DNA from: Haplosporangium gracile
Lineage: Eukaryota; Mortierellomycota; Mortierellomycetes; Mortierellales; Mortierellaceae
Length of the DNA: 27,989 bases
Assembly (NCBI GenBank): GCA_015499985.1
Contig: JAAAUF010000556.1
Coordinates: 1-27,989, forward strand
Direction: 5' to 3'
Shown piece after piece: positions 10,991 to 21,138 of the stretch. The position numbers and the translations under genes were made by a program. The notes below the pieces were generated by a model. It did no database searches. It was not told the DNA's origin and saw nothing but the letters and a program-made list of their open reading frames with translations. Each line of letters begins with the position of its first letter. Within the stretch, counting starts at the first letter, position 1.

Positions 10991-12937
10991 CTACCAGCAA
11001 CAGAACCAATACCAGCAGCAGCAAGGAACCCAATACACATCCAACAGATACAACCCCAATGCCTACCAACAACCCGCCCAGCAGAACAATCAATACCAGC
11101 AGCAGCAACCTAGGAGCCATATGACCTCGCCTCCTCCACTCCAACACCCCGTCCCTACTCATCCCCCCATCCAGATGAGAGATCCGGCCCCTACCCCTTC
11201 GCCCAGGATGAACTATGCCCAAGCTCAAGGAGGACAGGGAGGACAAGGACAGTACCAGCAGAACCAGTATCGCCCCCAGCAGGCTGGTGGCGGTGTTCAG
11301 CAGCGGTCATCCTTTGAGCGATCGAGTTTTGATCAGCAGCAGCAAGGGGGAGGGTATGGAGGATCACCCCGGACCCAGTTCATGTCGCCCCAGCAGCAGC
11401 ATCAGACTCCTCAGCATCAGCATCAACAGCATCAACAACAACAGCAGCAGCAGCAGTCGGGCATCCCTTCGTTCCCCTTTAACCTCAACGATGGCACCAC
11501 TCAATTGGGCATGCAGTTCGGACGGTCTGCTGTTATGGCCGGCCAGGAATACGTGGAGCAAAACGTAAGGGCCAGTCAAGGATTTATTATTTCATTTCTG
11601 TTTTTTCTGAAGGGCAACAAACAAACAACAAGGAAAGCACTGGCCAATTGGTTGCTCCACGTAGAGCGAATAGGCACAATTCTGACAGCACGCGACTAAC
11701 GGCTTTTTTTTTTCTTTTTTGTTTTCTTTATTCCCTTGCATTATATGCACACAGCTCAACCGATGGGTCAACCGCGCTGCCCTCCAGCCCTACTTCAACG
11801 TCAGCAACTCATATGTGGTCAACAAGCTCAGATTGCTCGTCTTCCCCTGGCGCCATAAGGTACACATCTGAACCCTCGCATAATTTTTAGGATGAAACAA
11901 TACACGTTCATGATCTCCCCTTCATTGTTCAAGGACACGTCCCTTAGCAATTATCGTTGCAAAAACACCCTCCATGAGACTAACACTCAGGAAATCCCTC
12001 TTTTTTTCATTCAAATTAGCTCTGGACTCGTATATTAAAGCGCTCGGAGACAACAGGAGAGACGATCGGGTACTTGGCTCCTCGGGACGACATCAACGCC
12101 CCCGATCTGTACATCCCCGTCATGGCCTTTGTCACCTACGTCCTCCTCGTCGCCATCTCCGCTGGAACCTCTAACAAGTACGGATCATTAACTGCGGCGT
12201 GCATGTCTTCGTTATTACTTATTCCATGTTGATACGGAAGACTTATGAATTGATCTTTAATCGCGACAACTATTTGTATTTGAAAAAAAATAGCTTTAGA
12301 CCAGAGATTCTTGCACCAACAGCTTCATCGGCCCTGGCGGTCGTTTTTTTGGAATTCACGATTATCAAGCTGTGTGTTTATGTCTTGAACATCACGAGTG
12401 ATGTCCCCATCTTGGATCTCTTGGCCTACTCTGGATATAAGTTTGTCGGGTAAATCGATCTCTTCCTTTCTCGATTCATTTGCGTGCACGTGCAGTTGAT
12501 TAATGGCTATAAGCGTGTAATTGAAAAAGCGAGTTGACATTTTTTTTTATATATCTGCTGACGATTTGATAGAATCATTGTATCGATCATTGTTCAGTTG
12601 TCCAAGGCGCCCAAATCAGTATTCTGGTCCGTCTTCCTCTACACCGGAGCAGCCACCGGATTCTTCCTGGTAAATGTCTTTTCCTCACATCTCCGCTTCC
12701 TTTTGTTTTACTTCACTATGCTATTTCAAGAGACAAACGCGCTCTAACTTTTTTTTTTTTTTTACCTTAACGGTATACGAAAATAACCTATAAAAAAAAT
12801 AGTTGCGGTCATTAAGATATGTGATCTTACCCGAGGCGTCTGCAGGCACGGTCCTGCCACCACAACGTAAACGTCGGATCCATTTCCTGATCTGTCTGTC
12901 CGTTCTGCAGTTTGGATTCATGTGGATCCTGGTCTAG
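10893..12937 (+). CDS. YIF1: YIF1, Golgi/ER vesicle membrane protein with polyQ N-terminus
   Basis: Six exons, 10893-11564, 11755-11859, 12020-12177, 12294-12449, 12573-12669 and 12803-12937, give 440 residues with every phase kept. Yif1 partners Yip1 and Rab GTPases in ER-to-Golgi transport. The core matches the family: [79 protein letters not shown] and a final hydrophobic helix ending MWILV. About five membrane segments lie in the C-terminal half. The first ~190 residues are Gln/Pro/Asn-rich, with CAG/CAA runs at about 10960-10992 and 11392-11458, so the protein is longer than human YIF1 proteins (about 300). The ATG at 10893 is chosen because it starts the NPY-rich cytosolic tail and follows a CT-rich leader; the upstream open frame is leader sequence. 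Confidence 0.93.
10957..11035 (+). repeat. CAG/CAA glutamine-codon tract in YIF1
   Basis: Interrupted CAG/CAA repeat within YIF1 exon 1, coding nine or more consecutive Gln and then Gln-Tyr-Asn mixtures. A second cluster lies at 11392-11458. Mixed codons suggest an old, fairly stable tract. Confidence 0.85.
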
Positions 12938-14704
12938 AATCTTTATCCTTTTTCCTTTCCCTTTCCTTTCTTCTTGTACTGAACGACGGATGAGATACTC
13001 CCCCCCTTCACGGACAGGGCAGGATATGACAGGACAGGAGACGACGCACCAAACATATTCCAAAAAAAAAGGGAGGGAAAAGGATGGAAAATGACACGCA
13101 CACAGAGGGGAGAAGAAGAAAAAAATGGAAAAGTGGACTGCATGTGTAATAGAAAAATAACGAAAAAATCACCGCCAGAACAACAACCGGCCTGTTCATG
13201 GCAACAGACTCTTTGTTCCAGTTTGTTGGTATTCATATTCGCATTCGCACTCGCACTCAAAACTCTTCTTGTTTGTTTTTTCTCTCTCTCTCTCACGACT
13301 GGTCACCTTGCATCGAGAAAAAGAGCAACAGCTGCCTTCTTGACTCCACATAAAGAGAAAAAAGCTAAAAGCACATCCCAATGCTTTGCTCGTGTCCATT
13401 CATGCGGGAGTAAGGGATAGAGTGCCCCCTGTTTGCGTCTACAAATATACACACGGATCCACACCGCCCATTCGTGTCGTTCTTCAGTAGCATGTTTTCC
13501 TGTCCTCTCTTACCACATTACCATATTCCCTTTTCATCCCTGGCCTTCCCTTCTCCTTTCCAGCCTCCCTGTCATCTTAAGATGTGAGAGTCGATCTGTC
13601 CTGTTGGTGTGAACGTGAGTGAGAACGCTTCATTTTCCTTGTTCTTGTACAGTTGATTCTATTGCTGTGTTTTTTTCTTGTGCTGTAGTCTCTATTATTT
13701 CTGTAGCGTGTGCTTCTTTGTCTGTCGTAAGTATCCGTCCTGGGAGCCAGCTGTGCAAAGCAAAAGTAAGAAGAAACAGAAAGCTTGTTTTTTTCAATGC
13801 AAACTTTTGGTGGCAAATGTGACCTCATCGCAATTTTGACCCCAATAAAGAACCTCTTTTTTTTATTTTCTCGATCGCCTTTCATTTTGTTGAGGTCATG
13901 CTGCTCACTCCTTGCTCACTACCTCAAACTCACACCACCCAGCCCCCAAACCAACCAAAGCCAAACCATTGTTAGTCCGTGTGTGGTCTATTCTGTGAAG
14001 TCGACAACGTTGGACATCAGCGTCATTCCGTGACTGCTCCTGCACCTCCCTCGCGCACCCAGGTCGCTTGCTCTTTAAGACTGTCGTCTCCTTCCTTTAT
14101 TCTCCCATCAACTTCTTCCTACATCAACTCCTTCATCCATTGTCCTTTGTCCCTTTCTGTTTTTCCTTTTGTCAACGGTATGTTCTCTTCTTTATTGCGT
14201 TGTTGTCTTTCTCATTCACTCAGAACTCGTACGTTGCAAAAAATATGAAGCGAATAGAAAGAATGAACTCTTCATTGACAAATATCCTTTACGTCTTTTG
14301 TCTTGGCTGCTCTCTCTTTTTCTCTTGAATGCGAACTGCCTCCTACTCTGTTCATCATTCACCTCCGCCTTTACTCATATCATATCATTGTGTGCTCCTT
14401 TGTGTGTTTCGAATGTACTCTACTCCACATGGATGGCTACTAATAACCTATTTGGGCGTTGCTGCTGTTTTGTTGAACAAATCGTCTTACAATTTCCCAT
14501 TCCTGCCCTTCACTGCTCCCGTCCTTTTCTTCGTTTCCAAACTCAGCCCTTTCTTCACTTTTTCTTTTCGTTTTCTTTTTATTCTTGTTCGTTGTTTCCT
14601 CTCTTTCACGCACTCTCTCTTCTCACCTCTCAGCTAGAAAACACTTTTCCTACCCTACCCGCATCAAAAAAAACCACTTTCAACGCGCCACTTATAATAA
14701 CATT
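12938..14704. other. Gene-free 1.77 kb; YIF1 3' end and protease promoter
   Basis: No gene, tRNA or rRNA recognised on either strand. Open frames here, including one of about 250 codons entering the protease gene from upstream, are Phe/Leu/Ser-rich because the plus strand is pyrimidine-rich, and none resembles a family. It has simple repeats (CT run near 13280-13296, a degenerate TTCGCAC run near 13235-13258). The last ~600 bases are strongly pyrimidine-rich and are the likely promoter and leader of the protease. Confidence 0.5.
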
Positions 14705-16856
14705 ATGCTGTTCAAACTCTCCGCTGTTGCCCTCTTCGTCGCATCGACTGCGGTCGCATTCCCTTCCTGGGGCAACTCTGACAACCTGGCCCCCGTCATT
14801 TCCTCATCCAACGCCGATGTCGTCCCCGACTCGTACATCGTCGTCTTCAAGGATGGTGTCCATGCCAACGACCATTCTGCCTGGGCTGCTAACCTTCACA
14901 AGCGTGATTTGACCGCCAACGGTATCTGGGACAACATCGCCAGCGGTGTCAAGCATGTTTATGACATGGGTTCCTTCCAGGGCCTTGCTGGTCGCTTCCG
15001 TCCCGACGTCCTTGACGAGATTCGCAAGCACCCCGACGTAAGTAACTTGTTCTGAACTTGGTCTACTTTTTGTTGTATTGTATGCTCTATTTATGTATGA
15101 GTAAAAGCAAGAGCCAAGTTTTATATGTGGGGCAAGACGGTATCTTGGGGGCAGGATGGCATCTTTAGTTCAGGATGACAGGTCCGTCCAGTTGAGTCTC
15201 GTGGTAGCTCGTGGATAATATTATTGCTCAAGGAAGGGAAATGACGCAACACCTTTTCCCATTGCCCGTTCTCTTCCCACTTTCTTGCGCCCCTGAGTCG
15301 TTTTCTGTTTTGGTGCTTTGCCGCTTTTCAGTCGTTTATTACTTCAATCATACCCATGCCAAGGAGATGATCTATTGTAAACGACACACATCAATCATCA
15401 ATTATCAATCATCAGCCATCGCCATCAATTATCAAATTAGAAGGTCTAGTTGAGGCCAAGAAAGGCAGTTGTACTGAGGCCCCAGCTTCATCTGGTGATG
15501 GCCGGGGAGGGAGTGACGAGAGAGGCAAAGAGAAAAAGAGTATGATCATAGATGACGCAAGGGAAAGGGGATCTTCGTCAAGGGCGTCCAGGTGTATGTC
15601 TTCTTTTTTTGTCAGTTCAGGACCATTTATGGTTGCGCAGAAGTAAAAAAACAATATGCAGGCAGACAGACACATTTTTTTTTTTTTTACCAAGGTAGTG
15701 ATGGGTCGTCTGCAGGCAGACAGACACAGTTATAATTAATTTTATTTATGCGGGACATATCCAAACCCGTGACCATATTCCCCTTGAGACTAGTCTTACA
15801 CCAACCAACCTATCCACCATCGCCATTCCTGCTAACCCATCCTTTTTTTTTTTCTCACGAAAATTTAACGCATCTTAGGTCGACTACATTGAACGCGACC
15901 AGCTCGTTTATGCCTCCGACATCAAGATCCAGAACCGCGCCCCCTGGGGTCTCGCCCGTATCTCGCACCGCAAAGGATTGACCCTCGGTACCTTCAACAA
16001 GTACGAGCACAACCCCAACGGAGGCGAGGGCGTCACCGTCTTTGTCATCGACACCGGTGTCAACACTGAGCACGCCGAATTCGAGGGTAGAGCCAAGTGG
16101 GGCAAGACCGTCCCCGCCAACGACCCCGATGCAGATGACAACGGTCACGGCACTCACTGCGCCGGAACCATTGCCAGCAGAGCCTACGGTGTCTCCAAGA
16201 AGGCCAACATTGTCGCCGTCAAGGTCTTGCGCTCCAACGGATCCGGCACCATGGCCGACGTCATTGGAGGTGTCGACTATGCCATCAAGCAGCACAAAGC
16301 CCTTTCCGAGAAGCAGGGCAAGAAGTACAAGGGTTCCGTCGCCAACATGTCCCTTGGAGGTGGTAAGTCCCGTGCTTTGGACGACAATGTTGCCGGAGCT
16401 GTTGCTGCTGGTCTCCACTTTGCTGTCGCTGCCGGTAACGACAACCGTGATGCCTGCGACTACTCCCCTGCCGGTGTTGCCGCCGCCGTTACTGTCGGTG
16501 CCTCTTCCTTAGATGACTCGCGTGCCTACTTCTCCAACGTCGGAAAGTGCGTTGATATCTTTGGACCCGGAAAGGACATCGAGTCGACCTGGATTGGCTC
16601 TAAGACTGCCAAACGCACCATCTCTGGAACATCAATGGCTTCCCCTCACGTTGCTGGTTTGATTGCATACTACTTGTCATTGGCCCCCGCTTCGGAGTCG
16701 TCCTTCCATTCTGGTGCCTACACCCCCGACGAGATGAAGAAGTTGCTCATTTCCCACGGTACCCGTGACGTCTTGACCGATGTCAAGAGCGACACTCCCA
16801 ACATCTTGATTTACAACAATGCCGCTGAGGACAAGGAGAAGTTCTGGGCTTGGTAA
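14705..16856 (+). CDS. PRB1: Cerevisin-like subtilisin protease (S8 family) with I9 propeptide
   Basis: Exons 14705-15037 and 15879-16856 join in phase 0 (436 residues). Residues 1-18 are a signal peptide (MLFKLSAVALFVASTAVA). An inhibitor-I9 propeptide follows (SYIVVFKDG to HPDVDYIERDQLVYA), then the mature start NRAPWGLARISHRKGL. The triad is Asp169 (VIDTGVN), His201 (GHGTHCAG) and Ser363 (GTSMASPH), with oxyanion Asn298 (AAGND). EFEGRAKWGKT and KVLRSNGSGTM are typical of the vacuolar protease B/cerevisin group, so vacuolar degradation or secretion is likely. The short tail ends in FWAW without an anchor. The 841-base intron is the longest here and carries an 18-base direct repeat plus T runs. 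The coding part is strongly C-ending in third positions, as expected of a highly expressed gene. Confidence 0.94.
15657..15728 (+). repeat. 18-base direct repeat in protease intron
   Basis: TGCAGGCAGACAGACACA occurs exactly at 15657-15674 and 15711-15728. A T run and a short unique stretch lie between the copies. It sits inside the 841-base intron and no mobile-element ends are seen. Confidence 0.9.
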
Positions 16857-17231
16857 ACATGCAATGGTCAATTTCCGTTTCGTCACTGTGCATCCTATTA
16901 TGCATAGCAAGATATTTTTCAAGACCCCGACCAAGTCGACCAGCTCGACCCCTACCTCCTCCTATTCCTCTCCTCCCTCTCTGACACATAGCCCCACCGA
17001 ATAACGACAAAAGCGAAAAAACATTAGCCCTTTACTTTTTCTTTCTTTTACTATTACCCCCTCCTGGCTGAGAAAACAGAACAACGAACAAATAACAATA
17101 AACAAACAGGAAACCTTTTTTTTTTTTTTTTTTTGGAAGTTATTATTGACAATTATTTGCAAATCTTCAACTCGAGAGAGTAACATTGCAGGATAAAAAG
17201 GATTGTTGAGAATGTTATGTTTTTTTCTTCT
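16857..17231. other. Convergent 3' intergenic, protease / hydroxyacid oxidase
   Basis: 375 bases between converging stops. It is A/T-rich with an 18-base T run at 17117-17134. Both transcripts should end here. No gene seen. Confidence 0.5.
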
Positions 17232-19777
17232 TCACAGTCTGGAGCGGGTAGTAGTGCAGTGCTGGACAAAGTCACGGTTGATATCTGCAATCTTGCGGCA
17301 GCCTGCCAAGGCCATGGCCAGTTCAAACTCTTGCTGGATCAAGGTCAATGCCAACGACACGCCCTCCTCGCCCTATTTTTTCAAAACATAAATAGTCTGG
17401 TCAGGTTTCTGAAACCAACAAAATACTCAACAAACACGAGGGCCAGTAAACAAAAAGGAAGCTTACATCGTGAGCAAGACCCCAGAGGATGGGTCGACCC
17501 AAGAAGACGGCCTTGGCACCGAGGGCGAGGGCCTTGAAGACATCAGTGCCCTTGCGGACACCTCCATCAATATAGACCTCCACACCCCTGCCCTTGACAG
17601 CATCCAAAACCTCAGGCAATGCATCAATCGTCGCCAAAACACCATCCAGCTGACGACCACCATGGTTACTAACCAGAATACCCTCAACGCCTGTATCGGC
17701 CGCAAGCTTGGCATCCTCAGCAGTCAAGACTCCCTTAACAACAACAGGCAACTTGGTGATCGAGCGGACCCAGGCTATGTCGTTCCAGTTCAAGGTAGGA
17801 TCGATCTGGGAGACCACATAGGCGGCCAAGCTCGATTCCTGGCGGACGACCTTCTTTGTAGCTCCTGTCTTCTTGTCATACTTAAAGGCGTCGGCGTTCT
17901 GGTTGGAGGAGGAGGAGGGCTCTGTTTCTTCCTCTTGGTCGAGAATAGTGGCCATGGTGACTTTGGAATCCTTGTTCTCAAAGTTGGCCATTGACATGTG
18001 TCCCGGCAGCTTGAAGACATTCCTGACATCTGCAAGACGGCGGCCCAGGAAGGGAGTGTCAACCGTAATCACCAACGCTAATAGTAGTAAAGGATGAAGA
18101 TGAGTAGTAGTAGAGTGTGAGCTGTTTACAATAGTTCTCGTGGAGAAGAATCACGAAGAAATATTTAACAGTTACATAATGAAGGAGGTAAGCCACAACC
18201 ATGAACCCAATGATCAAGAATTGTTTACGAGAACCTGTTCATCGACCGATCAGAGCCCGAACCGTCCGAAAGGCCATTCATTGTTGATACACTCATCTTT
18301 TTTTGCCTCCAAGTTCCATTTGACCTTACTCATCCATTGACTGCGTCAGTACTGCTGTTGTCAAACGCTCCCGGTTACTTCCTTCCTGCTTGCCTGCCTA
18401 CTTCCTCCAACTCATTTGACCATCATCATCCATTGTTGGAGGAATTTGTGAAGAATGAGTAGTAAGTTGTTGATCCCTTGACACTTTAAGCCATATAAAC
18501 ACGAGTACGACAATCGCAGCCATATCCTTGATCGACATTCTCCGAGACGAGAAAAAAAAAAAAAAAAAAAAAAAGTAAAAGAACATGAATTGTCATCCCA
18601 AATACCCCGAATAAGGAATAGTAAGAAGAACAACTCAGAAACAACGTCAATACGGCTGTCGCCTGACTGTCCATCTCCGAAACCGTGATCTCTCTCTTAC
18701 TGTACCTTTATAACCGGCCTTCTCGACCCGACGGATCAACTGCTCAGTTACGGCACGGTCCTTGTAGACGTAGAGCTGGAACCAGAAGAGAGGCAACCCG
18801 CCTGATGCCGACTGATCCACAGGAATCTCCCGACCCGCCGCGATCGTGTCCTCAGCCGTCGTTGTTGACCACGACGACAAGATCATGCATTTCTTGGCCT
18901 TTGCTGCAGCTGAATTTCAAAAAAATGAAAATTTTAAAGAGAGAAGAGTGAGGGCGAGAGAGACAAACGGAAAAAATCAAATGCACGGCGAGGAACTATT
19001 AGTCACTGGCACTGTTGGTATTTCTAGGTACATGTTTTAGATGTACACGACAGAGCACATTGGTTGTTTTAGATGTACATGGGCAGGGCAACATTGGTTG
19101 TATAATAGTAAAGAAATGAACCACAAAGAGATGCATGAACAACAACCCAACAAATACGTAACGACACCGATTTGAATCCTTCGTCTTCTCCCTCAAGGAG
19201 AAAAATTCTCACTCCTTAGTTTCTACTTCTTATGGCAGAAATGAAGAAGACTCTGGACTTTTCAATATTAAAGGGAAAAAAAAAACTTACCACGGGCAGT
19301 GGCCTTTTCGCCGGCATCGTTGGCAAGACGCTGCATGGCAGTGGGGGCAATGCAGATCGGACTTGCGACAGTATGGCCCAAAAGGGTGGTCGTGGTGTCA
19401 ACCTTGGACACATCCCTCAAGATCCTTGGGCGAAGACGAAGTCTACCCACAGCCAACATTTAAATTGTTATAAAAGGGGATCAAAAAGAATGGTTTGTAA
19501 TCGGCACAATCGGTACTAGGCATGGAAATATCTGTAGTTGTTGTTGATGTTTGCAGGGTGCATGGTGTGCGTACATGCACAATGGAGAAGGAGTGCTTAT
19601 CGGGGATTTATGTATTTATCGATATTACCTGCTGTAGGCGTCCTGGTTGTCCTTGAGGGTCTGCATGTCATTGGCTCCACTACGGTAGTAGTCCAGGGCA
19701 TTGAGGGCCATGGTGGTGTGAGCGTTGTGCTCGAGGTCGGCGATGGAGATGGGGACTAACTGATGAAGGCGCGACAT
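17232..19777 (-). CDS. FMN-dependent 2-hydroxyacid (glycolate-type) oxidase, peroxisomal
   Basis: Exons 19629-19777, 19291-19442, 18706-18909, 17467-18077 and 17232-17372 join in phase (418 residues). The family oxidises glycolate, lactate or longer 2-hydroxy acids to 2-oxo acids with FMN. Visible blocks are YYRSGAND near residue 30, [58 protein letters not shown] (FMN lysine) and the catalytic [11 protein letters not shown] (His near 307), then [12 protein letters not shown] and [18 protein letters not shown]. There is no cytochrome b5 domain, so it is not the mitochondrial cytochrome b2 type. The protein ends in Ser-Arg-Leu, a peroxisomal PTS1. An acidic Ser/Gln-rich insertion (about residues 211-240) makes it longer than human HAO1 (370). 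Introns of 628 and 381 bases hold an A run and a tandem duplication. COX19 diverges upstream. Confidence 0.9.
18552..18574 (+). repeat. 23-base A run in oxidase intron 3
   Basis: Uninterrupted A run inside the 628-base third intron (T run in the sense of the gene). It is not near the acceptor, and it could be a slippage-prone site or an assembly-sensitive homopolymer. Confidence 0.9.
19035..19100 (+). repeat. Tandem duplication of ~33 bases in oxidase intron 2
   Basis: Two adjacent copies starting TTTTAGATGTACA and ending CATTGGTTG, at 19035-19066 and 19067-19100. They differ at a few middle bases and by two bases in length, so this is an older local duplication. Confidence 0.85.
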
Positions 19778-20290
19778 TGTGTTCTTGCTTTTTTAAATGA
19801 AGAAGAGGAGTTTGGGGAAGGGAAGTGTGAAGGAGAAAGATAGTGGAGGAGGTTGAGATGAGGAGAGTGACGACCAAAAACACAAAAACACAAAAAGAAG
19901 AAGAAAGGAGGAGTTATGAAAAAATAAAGCTTTTTATGAAGAAACAGGTCTTTGTCAAGCAGCGCCAAGGAAGCGGGTTGGACAACGACTGATCCTTTTT
20001 TAAAGGGGTGATAGATCGAGATAAGTCCAGGTCACGGGGACACAGGGAAGCTTGAGCCAAGCAAACTTGCCCCGACTTGGACTGCCGTTTTCACCCATTC
20101 CTGGAATGGAGAGGGGCTGAATGAGATCAACACTCAAACCCATGCCGGTTTCACGGATCAACCCATTTCTTCCTCATTCACACTCACGTCTTCTTATCCT
20201 TCGCCATCACCATTGACACTAGTCATTCAGAAACAGCGTACACCTGACAACAACAACAACAACAACCACACATACACATACACAACTACA
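19778..20290. promoter_or_regulatory. Divergent promoter region, oxidase / COX19
   Basis: 513 bases between divergent starts. An AAC repeat and CACATACACATACACAAC lie just before the COX19 ATG, in its leader. No specific regulator site is claimed. Confidence 0.4.
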
Positions 20291-21138
20291 ATGAGTTTCG
20301 GACGCCCCCCAAGCTTCACCACCTTCTCGGCACCTCCTCCTGACCGCGGCAGTTTCCCTCTTGACCACGATGGTACTTTTTGTTCCTTCTTGCACACACA
20401 CGCATTCCCAACTACTCCCTCACACACTCCTATCTTGCACACCAACTCCAAATTGCTTCATCCTCAAGCAAATAATTGATCCTCACAATGCAAAAGTATA
20501 GCTTATACCAACGTCCTCAATTTATGCACATTTTTTATTTCTTGTAGGCGAGTGCACGGTGTTTATGAAGGAGTACCTGAACTGCCTCAAAGAGAACCAG
20601 AACAACAACGGCAAGTGCCGACACATCTCCAAGCAGTACCTCAGCTGTCGCATGGAGAAGTAAGTTTTCTTTTGAATGTAGATCACGATCAAAACTGAAC
20701 TCTATATTTACACGGTTTGATTTGTTCGGTTTTTATTGACTTGTTGCTGTGTGGAGCTACTGCTCAACAGTGACAGTGACAGTGACAGTGACAGTGACAG
20801 TGACAGTGACAGGGATGAAAATAGAAAGAAACGTGAGAGGTGGAGAAGTGGAGAGGTTAGGAAAACAAAATAATGTGGAGAAAAAAGAGGATGTTATTCA
20901 ATAAAGAGAAATGGTCTGGTTTATATTGTTAAGATGTGTTGCTAATACACGATTATATTCATGTTTTTTCTTTAGGGGTCTCATGGGAAACGATGATTTC
21001 AAGAACCTGGGATTTCACGAGAACGATACCCCAAAGACTGCTGATGCAGCCGCGGCGACAACAAAGCCTTCGCCTATCAACAACGCGTCGACTACGAAGG
21101 AATCATCCTCCCAAGGGTCCTCGGCAGGGAAGAGCTAA
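20291..21138 (+). CDS. COX19: Cox19, twin CX9C cytochrome oxidase assembly factor
   Basis: Exons 20291-20372, 20548-20659 and 20976-21138 join in phase (118 residues). Cox19 is a soluble intermembrane-space protein that works with Cox11 in copper delivery to cytochrome c oxidase. The N-terminus ends in the family block PPDRGSFPLDHDGEC. The two CX9C motifs are CTVFMKEYLNC and CRHISKQYLSC, the coiled-coil-helix hairpin oxidised by Mia40. GLMGNDDFKNLGF follows, as in Cox19. The last ~40 residues are an Ala/Thr/Ser-rich disordered tail longer than usual. The second intron (316 bases) contains a hexamer tandem tract. A candidate AATAAA lies at 21295-21300. Confidence 0.94.
20768..20812 (+). repeat. 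(CAGTGA)n hexamer microsatellite in COX19 intron 2
   Basis: Seven and a half perfect copies of CAGTGA. The exactness suggests recent expansion, and copy number probably varies between strains. It lies well away from both splice sites. Confidence 0.95.

Noticed and set aside
10881..11246. Leu/Val-rich minus-strand frame opposite YIF1
   Set aside because: It is the complement of the CAG/CAA tract (poly-Leu/Val), not a membrane protein.
14169..14704. Long plus-strand frame upstream of the protease (to 14912)
   Set aside because: Phe/Leu/Ser/Cys-rich, explained by pyrimidine-rich promoter DNA; it enters the protease exon in the wrong frame.
15657..15728. Transposon target-site duplication
   Set aside because: The 18-base copies flank only 36 bases containing a T run, with no inverted ends or coding sequence.
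15855..16418. 187-codon minus-strand frame opposite the protease
   Set aside because: Antisense shadow of a gene with strong third-position C bias; Gly/Val/Asp repeats without family likeness.
17470..17994. 174-codon plus-strand frame opposite the hydroxyacid oxidase
   Set aside because: Antisense of a conserved exon, with no motif of its own.
20768..20812. CRISPR-like regular repeat
   Set aside because: Repeat units are contiguous hexamers with no spacers, in a eukaryotic intron.
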